A stretch of 9,579 bases of DNA, taken from assembly GCA_022704885.1 (NCBI GenBank), contig JAKJFO010000160.1:1-9579 (forward strand), read 5' to 3'. The notes beneath the pieces are model-generated. The model saw only the letters and a program-made list of their open reading frames with translations, did not search any database and was not told where the DNA came from. Of the stretch, positions 1 through 5,914 are shown one piece after another. Both the position numbers and the translations under genes were made by a program. This stretch comes from Candidatus Rifleibacteriota bacterium (GTDB lineage Bacteria; Riflebacteria; Ozemobacteria; Ozemobacterales; Ozemobacteraceae). The first letter of the stretch is position 1; every line of letters begins with the position of its first letter.

Positions 1-217
1 CCCGCCGGTTCCGCTCGAACTTGTTGAGCGGACCCCGAAGGGGCAAGAGCCAGGTGCGGCGGCGACCCGATGTCCATCTAAGGCGGCTCTTAGATGGCAA
101 GCGAAGGCGCAAAGGCCATGACATAGACCGACCATGGAGGGCGGGCTATGGCGTGGCCTTTGCTTTACCGAGCGGTTCGGGTCGCCGTTTTGCCGCACCT
201 GGCTCGCAGCCGGCGGG
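1..217 (+). ncRNA. candidate structured RNA or ssDNA-folding element at the left of the IS91-family element
   Basis: Complementary arms nest without conflict. Bases 1-8 pair perfectly with 210-217 and close the structure. Inside are hairpins 10-16/26-32 and 33-36/40-43 (loop GAA). A long helix pairs 47-60 with 192-205 (14 bp, perfect) and 61-70 with 177-186 (10 bp, perfect), with a one-sided 5-nt bulge at 187-191. It encloses hairpin 74-81/90-97 (8 bp, perfect) and helix 109-126/146-163 (18 positions, one G-U type wobble and one A-G mismatch). The wobble in the last helix fits RNA better than DNA. No convincing protein is encoded here. It could be a trans-acting or leader RNA of the transposon, or a folded ssDNA signal such as a terIS-type end. 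I recognise no named RNA family. The strand is inferred from the downstream genes. Confidence 0.5.
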
Positions 218-250
218 CGGGGCCGGAGAGATAAAACTTCCATTCGATCA

Positions 251-300
251 GGTTTTTGGTCATCATTTTCCGTGGAGCCGGTTTGACGGCTCCTAAAACC
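251..300 (+). promoter_or_regulatory. two-part stem-loop in the leader of the recombinase gene
   Basis: A perfect 7-bp hairpin (274-280 with 287-293, loop GTTTGA) sits inside a second 6-bp pairing (251-256 with 295-300). It ends six bases before the GGGAG ribosome binding site at 306-310 of the recombinase gene. This position would suit control of translation or transcript folding, but that role is inferred. It could also be a 3' domain of the folded region at 1-217. Confidence 0.4.
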
Positions 301-316
301 AGTATGGGAGACGGAT

Positions 317-1159
317 ATGACCAAATTGCGCAAAAGGATGATCGAGGATATGAAACTGAACGGACTGAGCCGAAGAACCCAGGAATGCTACCTGAACGCG
401 GTTTCCAAGATTGCGAAATACTACATGAAGGCACCCAACGCCATTTCGGCTGAGGAAATCAGGCGGTATTTCCTTCGGCTCATGAAAGACGAAGTGTTTG
501 CTCCTGCCACACTTCAGGTGTATCGGGCCGGGATCCGGTTTCTCTTTGAAAAGACGCTACGGAAAGACTGGGGAGACTTGAATCTGATCCGTCCACGAAT
601 GCATCGGAAGTTTCCAGATGTTCTTACAGTTGAGGAAGTTCGGGCGATTTTAGGTGCCATTCGTGACCCAAGATACCGACTGTGTCTCAAGGTCATCTAT
701 GCATGCGGACTGCGGATTTCCGAGGGTTGCGAAATCCAGAGCGCGAATATCGACAGTGCACGCCATGCTTTGAAAATCTTCGGAAGAAAAGGCCGAAAAG
801 ACCGATTTGTCCCTATTCCCGACGTTCTTTTGGATGAGTTGAGGGAGTATTGGCGTGAGTTTCGACCCGCAACTTTTCTCTTTTTCGGCCAAACGAAGGA
901 CCGGCCTCTTTGCGATGCCACGCTTCGCCGCGCTTTCAACCATACTGTCCGAGAGCTTGGCATCAAGAAGGATGTTTCCGTTCATACGCTTCGGCACTCG
1001 TATGCCACCCATATGCTGGAAGCCGGAATCGATCTTCGAAGCATTCAAGAGGTTCTGGGGCATTGCAACCTCGAAACCACGTTGATTTACACGCATCTGA
1101 CCGAGAGAACCACGATGAAGGCGCTGTCAGTCATGAACGAGATCATGGCAGCCCATTAG
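317..1159 (+). CDS. tyrosine recombinase (phage-integrase family) of the IS91-type element
   Basis: The 280-aa product is a full-length tyrosine recombinase that would cut and rejoin DNA through a 3'-phosphotyrosine intermediate. Residues ~1-95 form an N-terminal SAM-like core-binding domain, and ~100-280 the catalytic domain. The catalytic set is complete: R133 in GLRISEG, K158 in the beta-hairpin GRKGRK, H223 and R226 in HTLRHSYATHM, H249 in LGH and nucleophile Y258 in IYTH. The ATG has a good GGGAG site at 306-310, six bases upstream. The transposase gene follows after 7 bp, so the two are probably co-transcribed and translationally coupled. In this IS91 subgroup the role of the integrase-like partner is not well established; resolution of transposition intermediates is one possibility. 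It resembles XerC/D and integron integrases in general form. It shows no frameshift and looks functional. Confidence 0.93.
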   Translation: MTKLRKRMIEDMKLNGLSRRTQECYLNAVSKIAKYYMKAPNAISAEEIRRYFLRLMKDEVFAPATLQVYRAGIRFLFEKTLRKDWGDLNLIRPRMHRKFPDVLTVEEVRAILGAIRDPRYRLCLKVIYACGLRISEGCEIQSANIDSARHALKIFGRKGRKDRFVPIPDVLLDELREYWREFRPATFLFFGQTKDRPLCDATLRRAFNHTVRELGIKKDVSVHTLRHSYATHMLEAGIDLRSIQEVLGHCNLETTLIYTHLTERTTMKALSVMNEIMAAH

Positions 1160-1166
1160 ACAGGTC

Positions 1167-2246
1167 ATGCCGACCATTGGCGAGATCTTTCGGACCTCCG
1201 GCCAGTCTTATCTCGAAACATTCGGAGCCAAGATTCCCTCAGGCCATCAGAAAGCCATAAAAGACCTGGCTTCCTGTCGAACCGGAGATCTTGGCTGGCA
1301 TGTCTACGAGTGTCCGGACTGCGGAGAGGTTCATTACGTCAATCATTCCTGCCGGAACCGGTCATGCCCGCTCTGTCATTCCAGACAGCGGGAGGATTGG
1401 CTGTCGGCGCGATCCAGAGAATTGCTGCCAGTTTCTTATTTTCACGTCATCTTCACTGTGCCCGAAGAATTGCGCCGACCGGTGCGATCGAACCCAGCCC
1501 CCCTTCTGGATGTCCTCATGAAGGCTGCCGGTCGAACCCTTCTGAAGTTTGGCCAGGATGCCCGGTTCATCGGCGGCAAGACCGGAGTTGTCATGGTGCT
1601 CCACACATGGACCGGCGCCATGGAGTACCATCCGCATGTCCATTGCGTGGTTTCGGCTGGCGGGATCGATGGTTTCCTCTGGCGAAGTTCCCGGGATGGC
1701 TTTCTGTTTCCAGTTACAGCCATGTCCAAGGTATTCCGAGGGATTTTTCTGGATCTTGCCCGGGAGGCTGCCCCTGAACTCGAGATCCCGGCAGCGGTCA
1801 TGGAGAAAAACTGGGTAGTCTATGCAAAGCCCGCACCGGACAAGGTGGACAGTTTGATCAGGTATCTCGGTCGTTATGTTCATCGGGTGGCCATCAGCAA
1901 CTCCAGGATACTGGCTTTCGAGGAAGGCAAGGTGAGCTTCCTATGGAAGGATTCCCGTGATTCTCGCAAGAAAGTGATGGTGCTCCCAGTCTTCGAATTC
2001 ATGCGACGGTATCTGCAGCATGTTCTCCCGACCGGGTTTCACAAGGTCAGATACTTTGGCTTCATGAGCCCGTCGAACCGAAAAGTCTTCCGGAGGGTCA
2101 GGCTCTTGCTGTGGCTGAAGGCGGGGTTCGCTTTTCCAACAAAGATGCTTGCCAAGCCTGATTTTATCTGCAAGGCTTGCGGAAAGGGCCTTCTGGTAAA
2201 GATTGGCGCGCATTTCACCCACTCGAGGGCACCGCCGAGATCATAA
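1167..2246 (+). CDS. IS91-family HUH (Y2) rolling-circle transposase
   Basis: The 359-aa product belongs to the IS91 transposases, which nick single-stranded DNA at the element end and form a 5'-phosphotyrosine link. The N-terminus carries a zinc-binding cluster with Cys49, Cys52, Cys62, Cys67 and Cys70 (ECPDCG, then RSCPLC). The metal-binding HUH motif is HPHVH at 155-159. The two candidate catalytic tyrosines are Y233 and Y237 in the family motif YLGRYVHRVAISNSRI. A second Cys pair (C335, C338 in CKACG) lies near the C-terminus. The reading frame is intact and of near-usual length for the family. The ATG lies 7 bp after the recombinase stop with only a weak AGG upstream, so coupling to the preceding gene is likely. 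Family identity is very sure; present mobility is unknown. Confidence 0.95.
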   Translation: MPTIGEIFRTSGQSYLETFGAKIPSGHQKAIKDLASCRTGDLGWHVYECPDCGEVHYVNHSCRNRSCPLCHSRQREDWLSARSRELLPVSYFHVIFTVPEELRRPVRSNPAPLLDVLMKAAGRTLLKFGQDARFIGGKTGVVMVLHTWTGAMEYHPHVHCVVSAGGIDGFLWRSSRDGFLFPVTAMSKVFRGIFLDLAREAAPELEIPAAVMEKNWVVYAKPAPDKVDSLIRYLGRYVHRVAISNSRILAFEEGKVSFLWKDSRDSRKKVMVLPVFEFMRRYLQHVLPTGFHKVRYFGFMSPSNRKVFRRVRLLLWLKAGFAFPTKMLAKPDFICKACGKGLLVKIGAHFTHSRAPPRS

Positions 2247-2269
2247 TAGGTTTGGTCAGACGACATCCC

Positions 2270-2305
2270 AGGGCTTGGTTTGACAGGCTCTCCCAATCTT
2301 TTTTT
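2270..2305 (+). terminator. weak possible terminator after the transposase
   Basis: A 7-bp stem with two wobbles (2270-2276 with 2285-2291) is followed by seven T residues at 2299-2305. The gap between stem and T-run is longer than usual, so this is only a weak candidate. Confidence 0.25.
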
Positions 2306-2468
2306 CGGCAAAATAGTCATAAGTTCGGCTTTCCATCGCTGGAGAGCTGCTTCTGTTTTAACAAAAAGGGTAACAGCCCTATTTCGGGGGGCAATTTCTC
2401 AAGCCCCATGTGAGAAGATCGGCGTTAAATTTCCTTATTCGGGAATCCCGTGCGGTTTAGTTCAATTC

Positions 2469-2500
2469 GGTTTTTACAGCGGCGTTGCGCCGTAAAAACC
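2469..2500. repeat. right-end palindrome, candidate oriIS hairpin
   Basis: GGTTTTTAC (2469-2477) is the exact reverse complement of GTAAAAACC (2492-2500). An inner GGCG/CGCC stem (2481-2484 with 2488-2491, loop TTG) is offset by a 3-nt bulge AGC. The bulged hairpin sits directly before the first base of the downstream open frame. It lacks a T-run on the plus strand, so a DNA-hairpin role such as an IS end or rolling-circle terminus is more likely than a rho-independent terminator. The assignment as oriIS is inferred. Confidence 0.4.
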
Positions 2501-2503
2501 TAA

Positions 2504-2599
2504 ACTATTATCAGTCATCTCGGCAAACGTCATCTTGCCACACTCAATTCGACAGCGCATGAAGACATTCCGCCCGAAATCGCCTATTTACTCGAAACC
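2504..2599 (+). other. in-frame remnant of the phosphatase 5' region, without a start codon
   Basis: The phosphatase frame is open for 32 codons upstream of its first plausible start at 2600 and is closed only by TAA at 2501. The predicted residues, including the stretch STAHEDIPPEIAYLLE, read like ordinary protein continuing into the annotated gene. No ATG, GTG or TTG with a ribosome binding site lies in this stretch. The simplest explanation is that the original gene began further upstream and was cut by the IS91-family element. Confidence 0.6.
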
Positions 2600-4006
2600 G
2601 TGTTTCAAAAACCTTTTGAACAAATTGTACACGACCTCTTATCAGAGGAAGGAAAACTGGTAAATGCCGGCTGGGGCAGTCGTAAATTGACTCTGTTCGT
2701 TGAGTCCTTCCAACTGCTGACCAGCGCATATTTCGACCATTTTCTGTTCATGTCGATACATTCTGATCTGCTTCAGGAAAGCTACATTGCCAGGCATCTG
2801 CATGGCGCAATCAGAAACCCATGGGGCTTTATTTTTTATGTGGCGTATGGACAGACACTGCTGAACGAACAAAAACCTCTGGAACAATACCCTGATGTTA
2901 ACCGGCTTTTCACAAAAACCGCCGACTTTCCTTTACCAGAACCTGAAATCGTCGAATTCAACAACAGCAGCCATCTGTTTGTCGGTCTGAAGGGAAGCAC
3001 CACCAACAGTATCAGATTCTGTGTCCTTTATCCGGTCGAACGTATCGATGCCAAGATAAGCGGTGAGGCTAAGGAGCTTATATACCCAACGGTTCTGGGC
3101 ATATCGCTGGTGTTTTTTATGATAGTCATTCTGCATCTCAATCTTCTGATGCCGGTTAAGCGTTTACACCAGGCCGCTCGCGCTCTGGAAAATCGCGATT
3201 CAACCTTCCGCCTGCCGGACAGTGAAGGTGATGAATTCTCAGAAATGGCAAAGATTTTCAATAACAGTATCGGGGAGTTTGACGAGCTTAAAATCGCCAG
3301 TATCGTTCAAGCCAGGCTTCTGCCAAACCAGCCCTTCAATGTTGAAGGTTTCAGCATATTCGGGAAAAGTCTGCCAATGATCGAGCTTGGCGGCGATTAT
3401 TTCGACTATTTTCCGATTGATGAAATGAACTTCGCGCTTCTACTGGGCGACGTGGCCGGGCATGGGGTTGGTGCCTCGCTGATCATGGCGATGGCGAAAG
3501 CTGGAGTGATCTGTAGCAACGACATTGCCAGAGATCCGGCCTCAGTGCTTGGACGCCTGCATCAAATCGTCTTTTCGATCAAAAACCGGGTTCAACGCAA
3601 GGTCATGACTTTTCAATATCTTCTGGTAAACAAAATAGATCGCAGCCTCGTCTACAGTAATGCCGGTGGCTGCTCTCCTGCCCTGATCGACCCGACCACA
3701 AAAACCGTCAACGAAATTAAGCATGCCGGTGCGGTTCTTGGTGGCTTCAAAAAGAGCGTTTACAGCAATCTCAACCTGACAATCAACCCGGGCCAGGCCA
3801 TAATTTTATATACGGATGGCATGGTTGAATCCCGCAATGAAATCGGCACAGAGCTTGGTTATCAGGGACTGTTCGATCTGTTTCTCGCCTGTTACGACAA
3901 AAATGCGACCATTTATTACCACAACGTTATGACAAGTTACCAGAAGTGGCTTGGGCAAGCCGTTGCCGGCGACGACGTAACCCTCATCGTCATGGTGTGT
4001 ACATAA
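2600..4006 (+). CDS. HAMP-PP2C (SpoIIE/RsbU-type) serine phosphatase, 5'-truncated
   Basis: This is the C-terminal, main part of a membrane receptor phosphatase (468 aa from GTG at 2600). Residues 1-160 look like the remains of an extracytoplasmic sensor region. A membrane segment lies at ~162-183 and a HAMP linker at ~184-230. The PPM/PP2C phosphatase domain (~233-467) has the metal-binding signature residues: D266 in LGGDYFDYF, D284 in GDVAGHG, D406 in YTDGMVES and D459 in GDDVTL. Such proteins dephosphorylate anti-sigma-factor antagonists in partner-switching pathways. The GTG has no visible ribosome binding site, the frame stays open to 2504, and the expected first membrane helix is absent. 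I infer truncation by the IS element just upstream, so it is probably a pseudogene or is expressed only from a transposon promoter. No anti-sigma partner gene is in the window. Confidence 0.88.
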   Translation: MFQKPFEQIVHDLLSEEGKLVNAGWGSRKLTLFVESFQLLTSAYFDHFLFMSIHSDLLQESYIARHLHGAIRNPWGFIFYVAYGQTLLNEQKPLEQYPDVNRLFTKTADFPLPEPEIVEFNNSSHLFVGLKGSTTNSIRFCVLYPVERIDAKISGEAKELIYPTVLGISLVFFMIVILHLNLLMPVKRLHQAARALENRDSTFRLPDSEGDEFSEMAKIFNNSIGEFDELKIASIVQARLLPNQPFNVEGFSIFGKSLPMIELGGDYFDYFPIDEMNFALLLGDVAGHGVGASLIMAMAKAGVICSNDIARDPASVLGRLHQIVFSIKNRVQRKVMTFQYLLVNKIDRSLVYSNAGGCSPALIDPTTKTVNEIKHAGAVLGGFKKSVYSNLNLTINPGQAIILYTDGMVESRNEIGTELGYQGLFDLFLACYDKNATIYYHNVMTSYQKWLGQAVAGDDVTLIVMVCT

Positions 4007-4034
4007 CCATGGCGAGCATTCTGGCCTTTTGTTG

Positions 4035-4727
4035 TCAGGAAATACGAAAGGATGGCTGGGTAGTCATCTGCCAGCCATCTTTGCTGATTTTGAGACTGCT
4101 GTTATATTGATATCTGCCCGAAAACAAGTGGGCGAACTCGCTCACGGCCGCTTGCGGATCGACTGCATAACGCTGCTGGAATTTTGCCGACTCTTTACCT
4201 ATGGCAACAAGGTTTTTGGCACTGACTACCCCGACATAAAGGTTGCGAATCTCAGAATTCTGGTTGATGAAATTCTCTATTTTTTCGCGATCGGGGTGAT
4301 CGTTTCTCAAGCCAACTTTTCCGTCACCGCCGATATCAAGCTCGATAGCAGGATCGGTTTTAATGTCTTCAGACAGCATGAATCGCTGAAGATGCTTTTG
4401 AAATATGGCCAGAGCTTTGTCGGCATTTTCATCGATGCTGCCCGAATTGGTCCTGCCAGCACCCCAGGCCAGCAAACCAGTTTTCAGACTATCTTTCAGG
4501 TCATCGCCCGGTTGCCATGGCTTAATGCCGAATTCGTTTTCAAGATCTTTTTGGACTGCCCTGTCTACTGAGGTCAACTGCCTCACATCCGCTGCAATTG
4601 AGGGTTCATGCTTGATTTGTTCTGGATTCTCGCCTGACACGACTGAGAAATCAGCTTCCGGCGCTTTATTGGTGCGCTGATACCCGTAGAAAGAAGCACG
4701 ATCAGAAACATTGCCTATGGCGTACAT
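4035..4727 (-). CDS. hypothetical protein with an EF-hand-like loop
   Basis: I do not recognise this protein. The start chosen is the ATG at 4727 (230 aa), because AGGA at 4737-4740 lies 9 bases upstream; the in-frame ATG at 4748 (237 aa) has no such site. The product shows no signal peptide or membrane segment and is probably cytoplasmic. It is mainly polar and helical in appearance, with a Gly/Ser-containing linker (AWGAGRTNSGS). Its middle has DIGGDGKVGLRND, which resembles a calcium-binding EF-hand or dockerin loop (D1, G3, D5, K7), but position 12 is Asn instead of Asp/Glu, so binding is doubtful. It converges on the phosphatase, and its last codons overlap the terminator hairpin. It is divergent from the pseudopilin operon. 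Clean start signal and length support a real gene; function is unknown. Confidence 0.75.
   Translation of the reverse strand: MYAIGNVSDRASFYGYQRTNKAPEADFSVVSGENPEQIKHEPSIAADVRQLTSVDRAVQKDLENEFGIKPWQPGDDLKDSLKTGLLAWGAGRTNSGSIDENADKALAIFQKHLQRFMLSEDIKTDPAIELDIGGDGKVGLRNDHPDREKIENFINQNSEIRNLYVGVVSAKNLVAIGKESAKFQQRYAVDPQAAVSEFAHLFSGRYQYNSSLKISKDGWQMTTQPSFRIS
4048..4082. terminator. hairpin terminator shared by convergent genes
   Basis: GATGGCTGG (4051-4059) pairs perfectly with CCAGCCATC (4071-4079) across an 11-nt loop; a G-T pair and A-T pairs extend it to 4048/4082. On the plus strand it is followed by TTTGCTGATTTT, a broken U-tract suited to stopping phosphatase transcription. It lies inside the last ~15 codons of the minus-strand gene ending at 4035, so the same bases also encode protein. 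Confidence 0.5.
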
Positions 4728-4972
4728 AAGGTTTTTTCCTGATGTCATCCATGACCGGATTTTGACAATTATCCCTATCTACTTTAAATATCGGCATTTT
4801 TTCGAAAAACCTGAGATTCGACGCATTTTGGGAAACAAATAGCGGCATTTATGCCACACAATTCCCCGAGGCTAAATTACCCCAAACATATATATTATCT
4901 GATAAATAGCGGGGTATAATATGGAACAATTTTTGCTTGTACATACAGTAGAGAACATACAGGAGATGACAT
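4728..4972. promoter_or_regulatory. AT-rich divergent promoter region before the pseudopilin operon
   Basis: No gene is seen in these 245 bp. On the plus strand TTGACA (4762-4767) is followed after 16 bp by TTAAAT (4784-4789), a plausible sigma70-type pair. A perfect TATAAT (4915-4920) lies closer to the first pseudopilin gene but has no good -35 box. The region also has an inverted repeat GGCAT-TT-ATGCC (4844-4855), a second CGGCATTT copy at about 4791 and TACCCC/GGGGTA arms (4878-4883, 4911-4916). These may be operator sites. None is tied to a known regulator. Confidence 0.35.
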
Positions 4973-5398
4973 ATGCGCAGAAAAAAAGGTCAGGCCATTG
5001 TTGAAATGGCATTGGTTTTCCCGTTTTTTCTTCTTATAATCGTCGGCGGCATTATTGATTTTGGTTTTGCCATGTACAATGCCCTTACCCTGCAGCAGAT
5101 CGCGAATGACTCTGCTCAGTGGGCTGCAGACAAGCAGATAACTGAAACTACCGCTATCACAAATTACATTACGGGCAAAAAGCCGGGGTGGTGGCAGGGC
5201 AAGTTTGCCGATCCCAACATTGAGCTGGTAGCATTGGAAAGCGGCGGAACAGTTATACGCATAGGTCTCGGCTATGAATCGCCCACCTATACTACTTTTT
5301 ATCAGGCAATGTTGTCCGGTGTCAAAGGATCTCCTTCGATAAATCTGTCTGCGCTCGCTTCTTACAAAATTCCTCAGCATATCTACAGCAAAATGTAA
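4973..5398 (+). CDS. TadE-like pseudopilin (first copy)
   Basis: This 141-aa protein is a TadE-family minor pilin of the Tad/Flp (tight adherence) system, a type IV-like pilus or secretion machine. It has a short basic leader (MRRKKG), then QAIVEMALVFP with glutamate at +5 after Gly6. This matches the processing site of Tad prepilin peptidases (TadV/FppA type). A hydrophobic helix spans ~12-34 (PFFLLIIVGGIIDFGFAMYN) and would anchor it and pack into the pilus base. The rest is a small extracytoplasmic domain. AGGAG at 4961-4965 lies 7 bases before the ATG, which fixes the start. It is first in a three-gene operon; the next gene begins 11 bp after its stop. Family assignment rests on the N-terminal signature and context. 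Confidence 0.88.
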   Translation: MRRKKGQAIVEMALVFPFFLLIIVGGIIDFGFAMYNALTLQQIANDSAQWAADKQITETTAITNYITGKKPGWWQGKFADPNIELVALESGGTVIRIGLGYESPTYTTFYQAMLSGVKGSPSINLSALASYKIPQHIYSKM

Positions 5399-5409
5399 AT
5401 TGAGTAAAT

Positions 5410-5871
5410 ATGAAAACACATGCAAAATCACGCGGTCAGGCCGTAGTCGAGATGGCTCTGGTATTGCCGATCTTCATATTCGTGATTGTCGGCATTTTTG
5501 ACTTTGGCCGGGCTCTGCACAGCTGGTCGACGCTGAATTTTCAGTGCACCAAGGCGGCAAGACTCGCTGCAAAAAGGCTCAGCCCGCTCATCGCCAGAAA
5601 CCTGTATACTCCTGAAACTCACACGCCACTTGGTCAGCAGGACGACGTCTATGGGGTTCATGACGAATTCTGGAAATACCGATCTCCAACAATGGCCGAA
5701 GCCGATTATGACGTTACCTTCGAAGGCGTCGGAACGGGCACCCAGAATGTAACAATCTCGGCCACCTACAATCTCAAACTGATTACGCCATTCATGGGAT
5801 CAATATTAGGTGGTTCTAACGGCGATGGAACTATAGTTATCTCGTCCTCGGTAACCGAAGAAAAAGAGTAG
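5410..5871 (+). CDS. TadE-like pseudopilin (second copy)
   Basis: This 153-aa protein has the same layout as its upstream neighbour. A basic leader (MKTHAKSRG) is followed by QAVVEMALVLP, with predicted cleavage after Gly9 and glutamate at +5, then a hydrophobic helix ~16-36 ending in FDFGRALHSWSTL. The C-terminal part (~40-153) is an unrelated-looking extracytoplasmic domain. The two copies are alike only around the processing site and membrane helix, so they are probably distinct subunits (TadE and TadF-like roles) and not a recent duplication. The start follows the upstream stop by 11 bp with only a weak TGAG before it, so coupled translation is likely. It should be processed by the same prepilin peptidase, which is not encoded here. 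Confidence 0.87.
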   Translation: MKTHAKSRGQAVVEMALVLPIFIFVIVGIFDFGRALHSWSTLNFQCTKAARLAAKRLSPLIARNLYTPETHTPLGQQDDVYGVHDEFWKYRSPTMAEADYDVTFEGVGTGTQNVTISATYNLKLITPFMGSILGGSNGDGTIVISSSVTEEKE

Positions 5872-5914
5872 CTTTTGGCTTAAATAGCAAAAAATAGCTG
5901 GTAGGGAGCCTGAC

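Larger units (their letters stand above)
1..2500 (+). mobile_element. IS91-family element with tyrosine recombinase plus HUH transposase
   Basis: Two adjacent same-strand genes, a tyrosine recombinase and an IS91-type HUH transposase, define this element. IS91-family elements are known to move by a rolling-circle-like mechanism using oriIS and terIS ends instead of classical terminal inverted repeats, and a subgroup carries an integrase-like gene ahead of the transposase. The segment looks more GC-rich than the genes that follow. The right boundary is inferred: the reading frame of the downstream phosphatase opens at 2504, directly after a palindrome at 2469-2500. An alternative right end is about 2459, before a GTTC tetranucleotide at 2460-2463, the type of target IS91 elements favour. 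The left boundary may lie upstream of base 1. The ends are uncertain; the family assignment is firm. Confidence 0.8.
2247..2503. other. gene-free right-hand segment of the IS91-family element
   Basis: No supported coding region lies between the transposase stop and the phosphatase frame. The stretch holds the weak terminator-like hairpin at 2270-2305, a GGGGC/GCCCC inverted repeat near 2386-2406, a short palindrome CGGGAATCCCG at 2440-2450, a GTTC at 2460-2463 and a longer palindrome at 2469-2500. Non-coding DNA with subterminal palindromes is expected at the oriIS end of IS91-type elements. The exact end cannot be fixed from one copy. Confidence 0.5.

Noticed and set aside
1..217. Integron attC site
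   Set aside because: The long bulged helix recalls a folded attC, but there are no recognisable R/L core boxes, no cassette array, and the whole is multibranched.
21..296. Plus-strand open frame of 91 codons across the leader
   Set aside because: Its composition is arginine- and glycine-rich as expected for random GC-rich DNA, it has no ribosome binding site, and the bases are explained by nested stem pairing.
1..316. Group II intron or retron RNA
   Set aside because: No reverse transcriptase is encoded nearby and no domain V-like hairpin is recognisable.
650..1096. Minus-strand open frame opposite the tyrosine recombinase
   Set aside because: It is a shadow of the GC-rich recombinase gene; the plus-strand product has all catalytic residues.
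1362..1883. Long minus-strand open frame opposite the transposase
   Set aside because: It is a shadow of the transposase gene with no start signal or protein-like pattern.
2507..2518. ATTATCAGTCAT repeated exactly at 9010-9021
   Set aside because: A few 12-base matches are expected by chance in a window this long, and the contexts are unrelated, so it is not taken as an IS target or repeat.
4029..4571. Plus-strand open frame of 180 codons
   Set aside because: It is antisense to the better supported minus-strand gene at 4035-4727, has no ribosome binding site and shows no recognisable protein pattern.
4895..5431. Minus-strand open frame of 178 codons
   Set aside because: It is antisense to the first TadE-like gene, which has a clear family signature and start signal.
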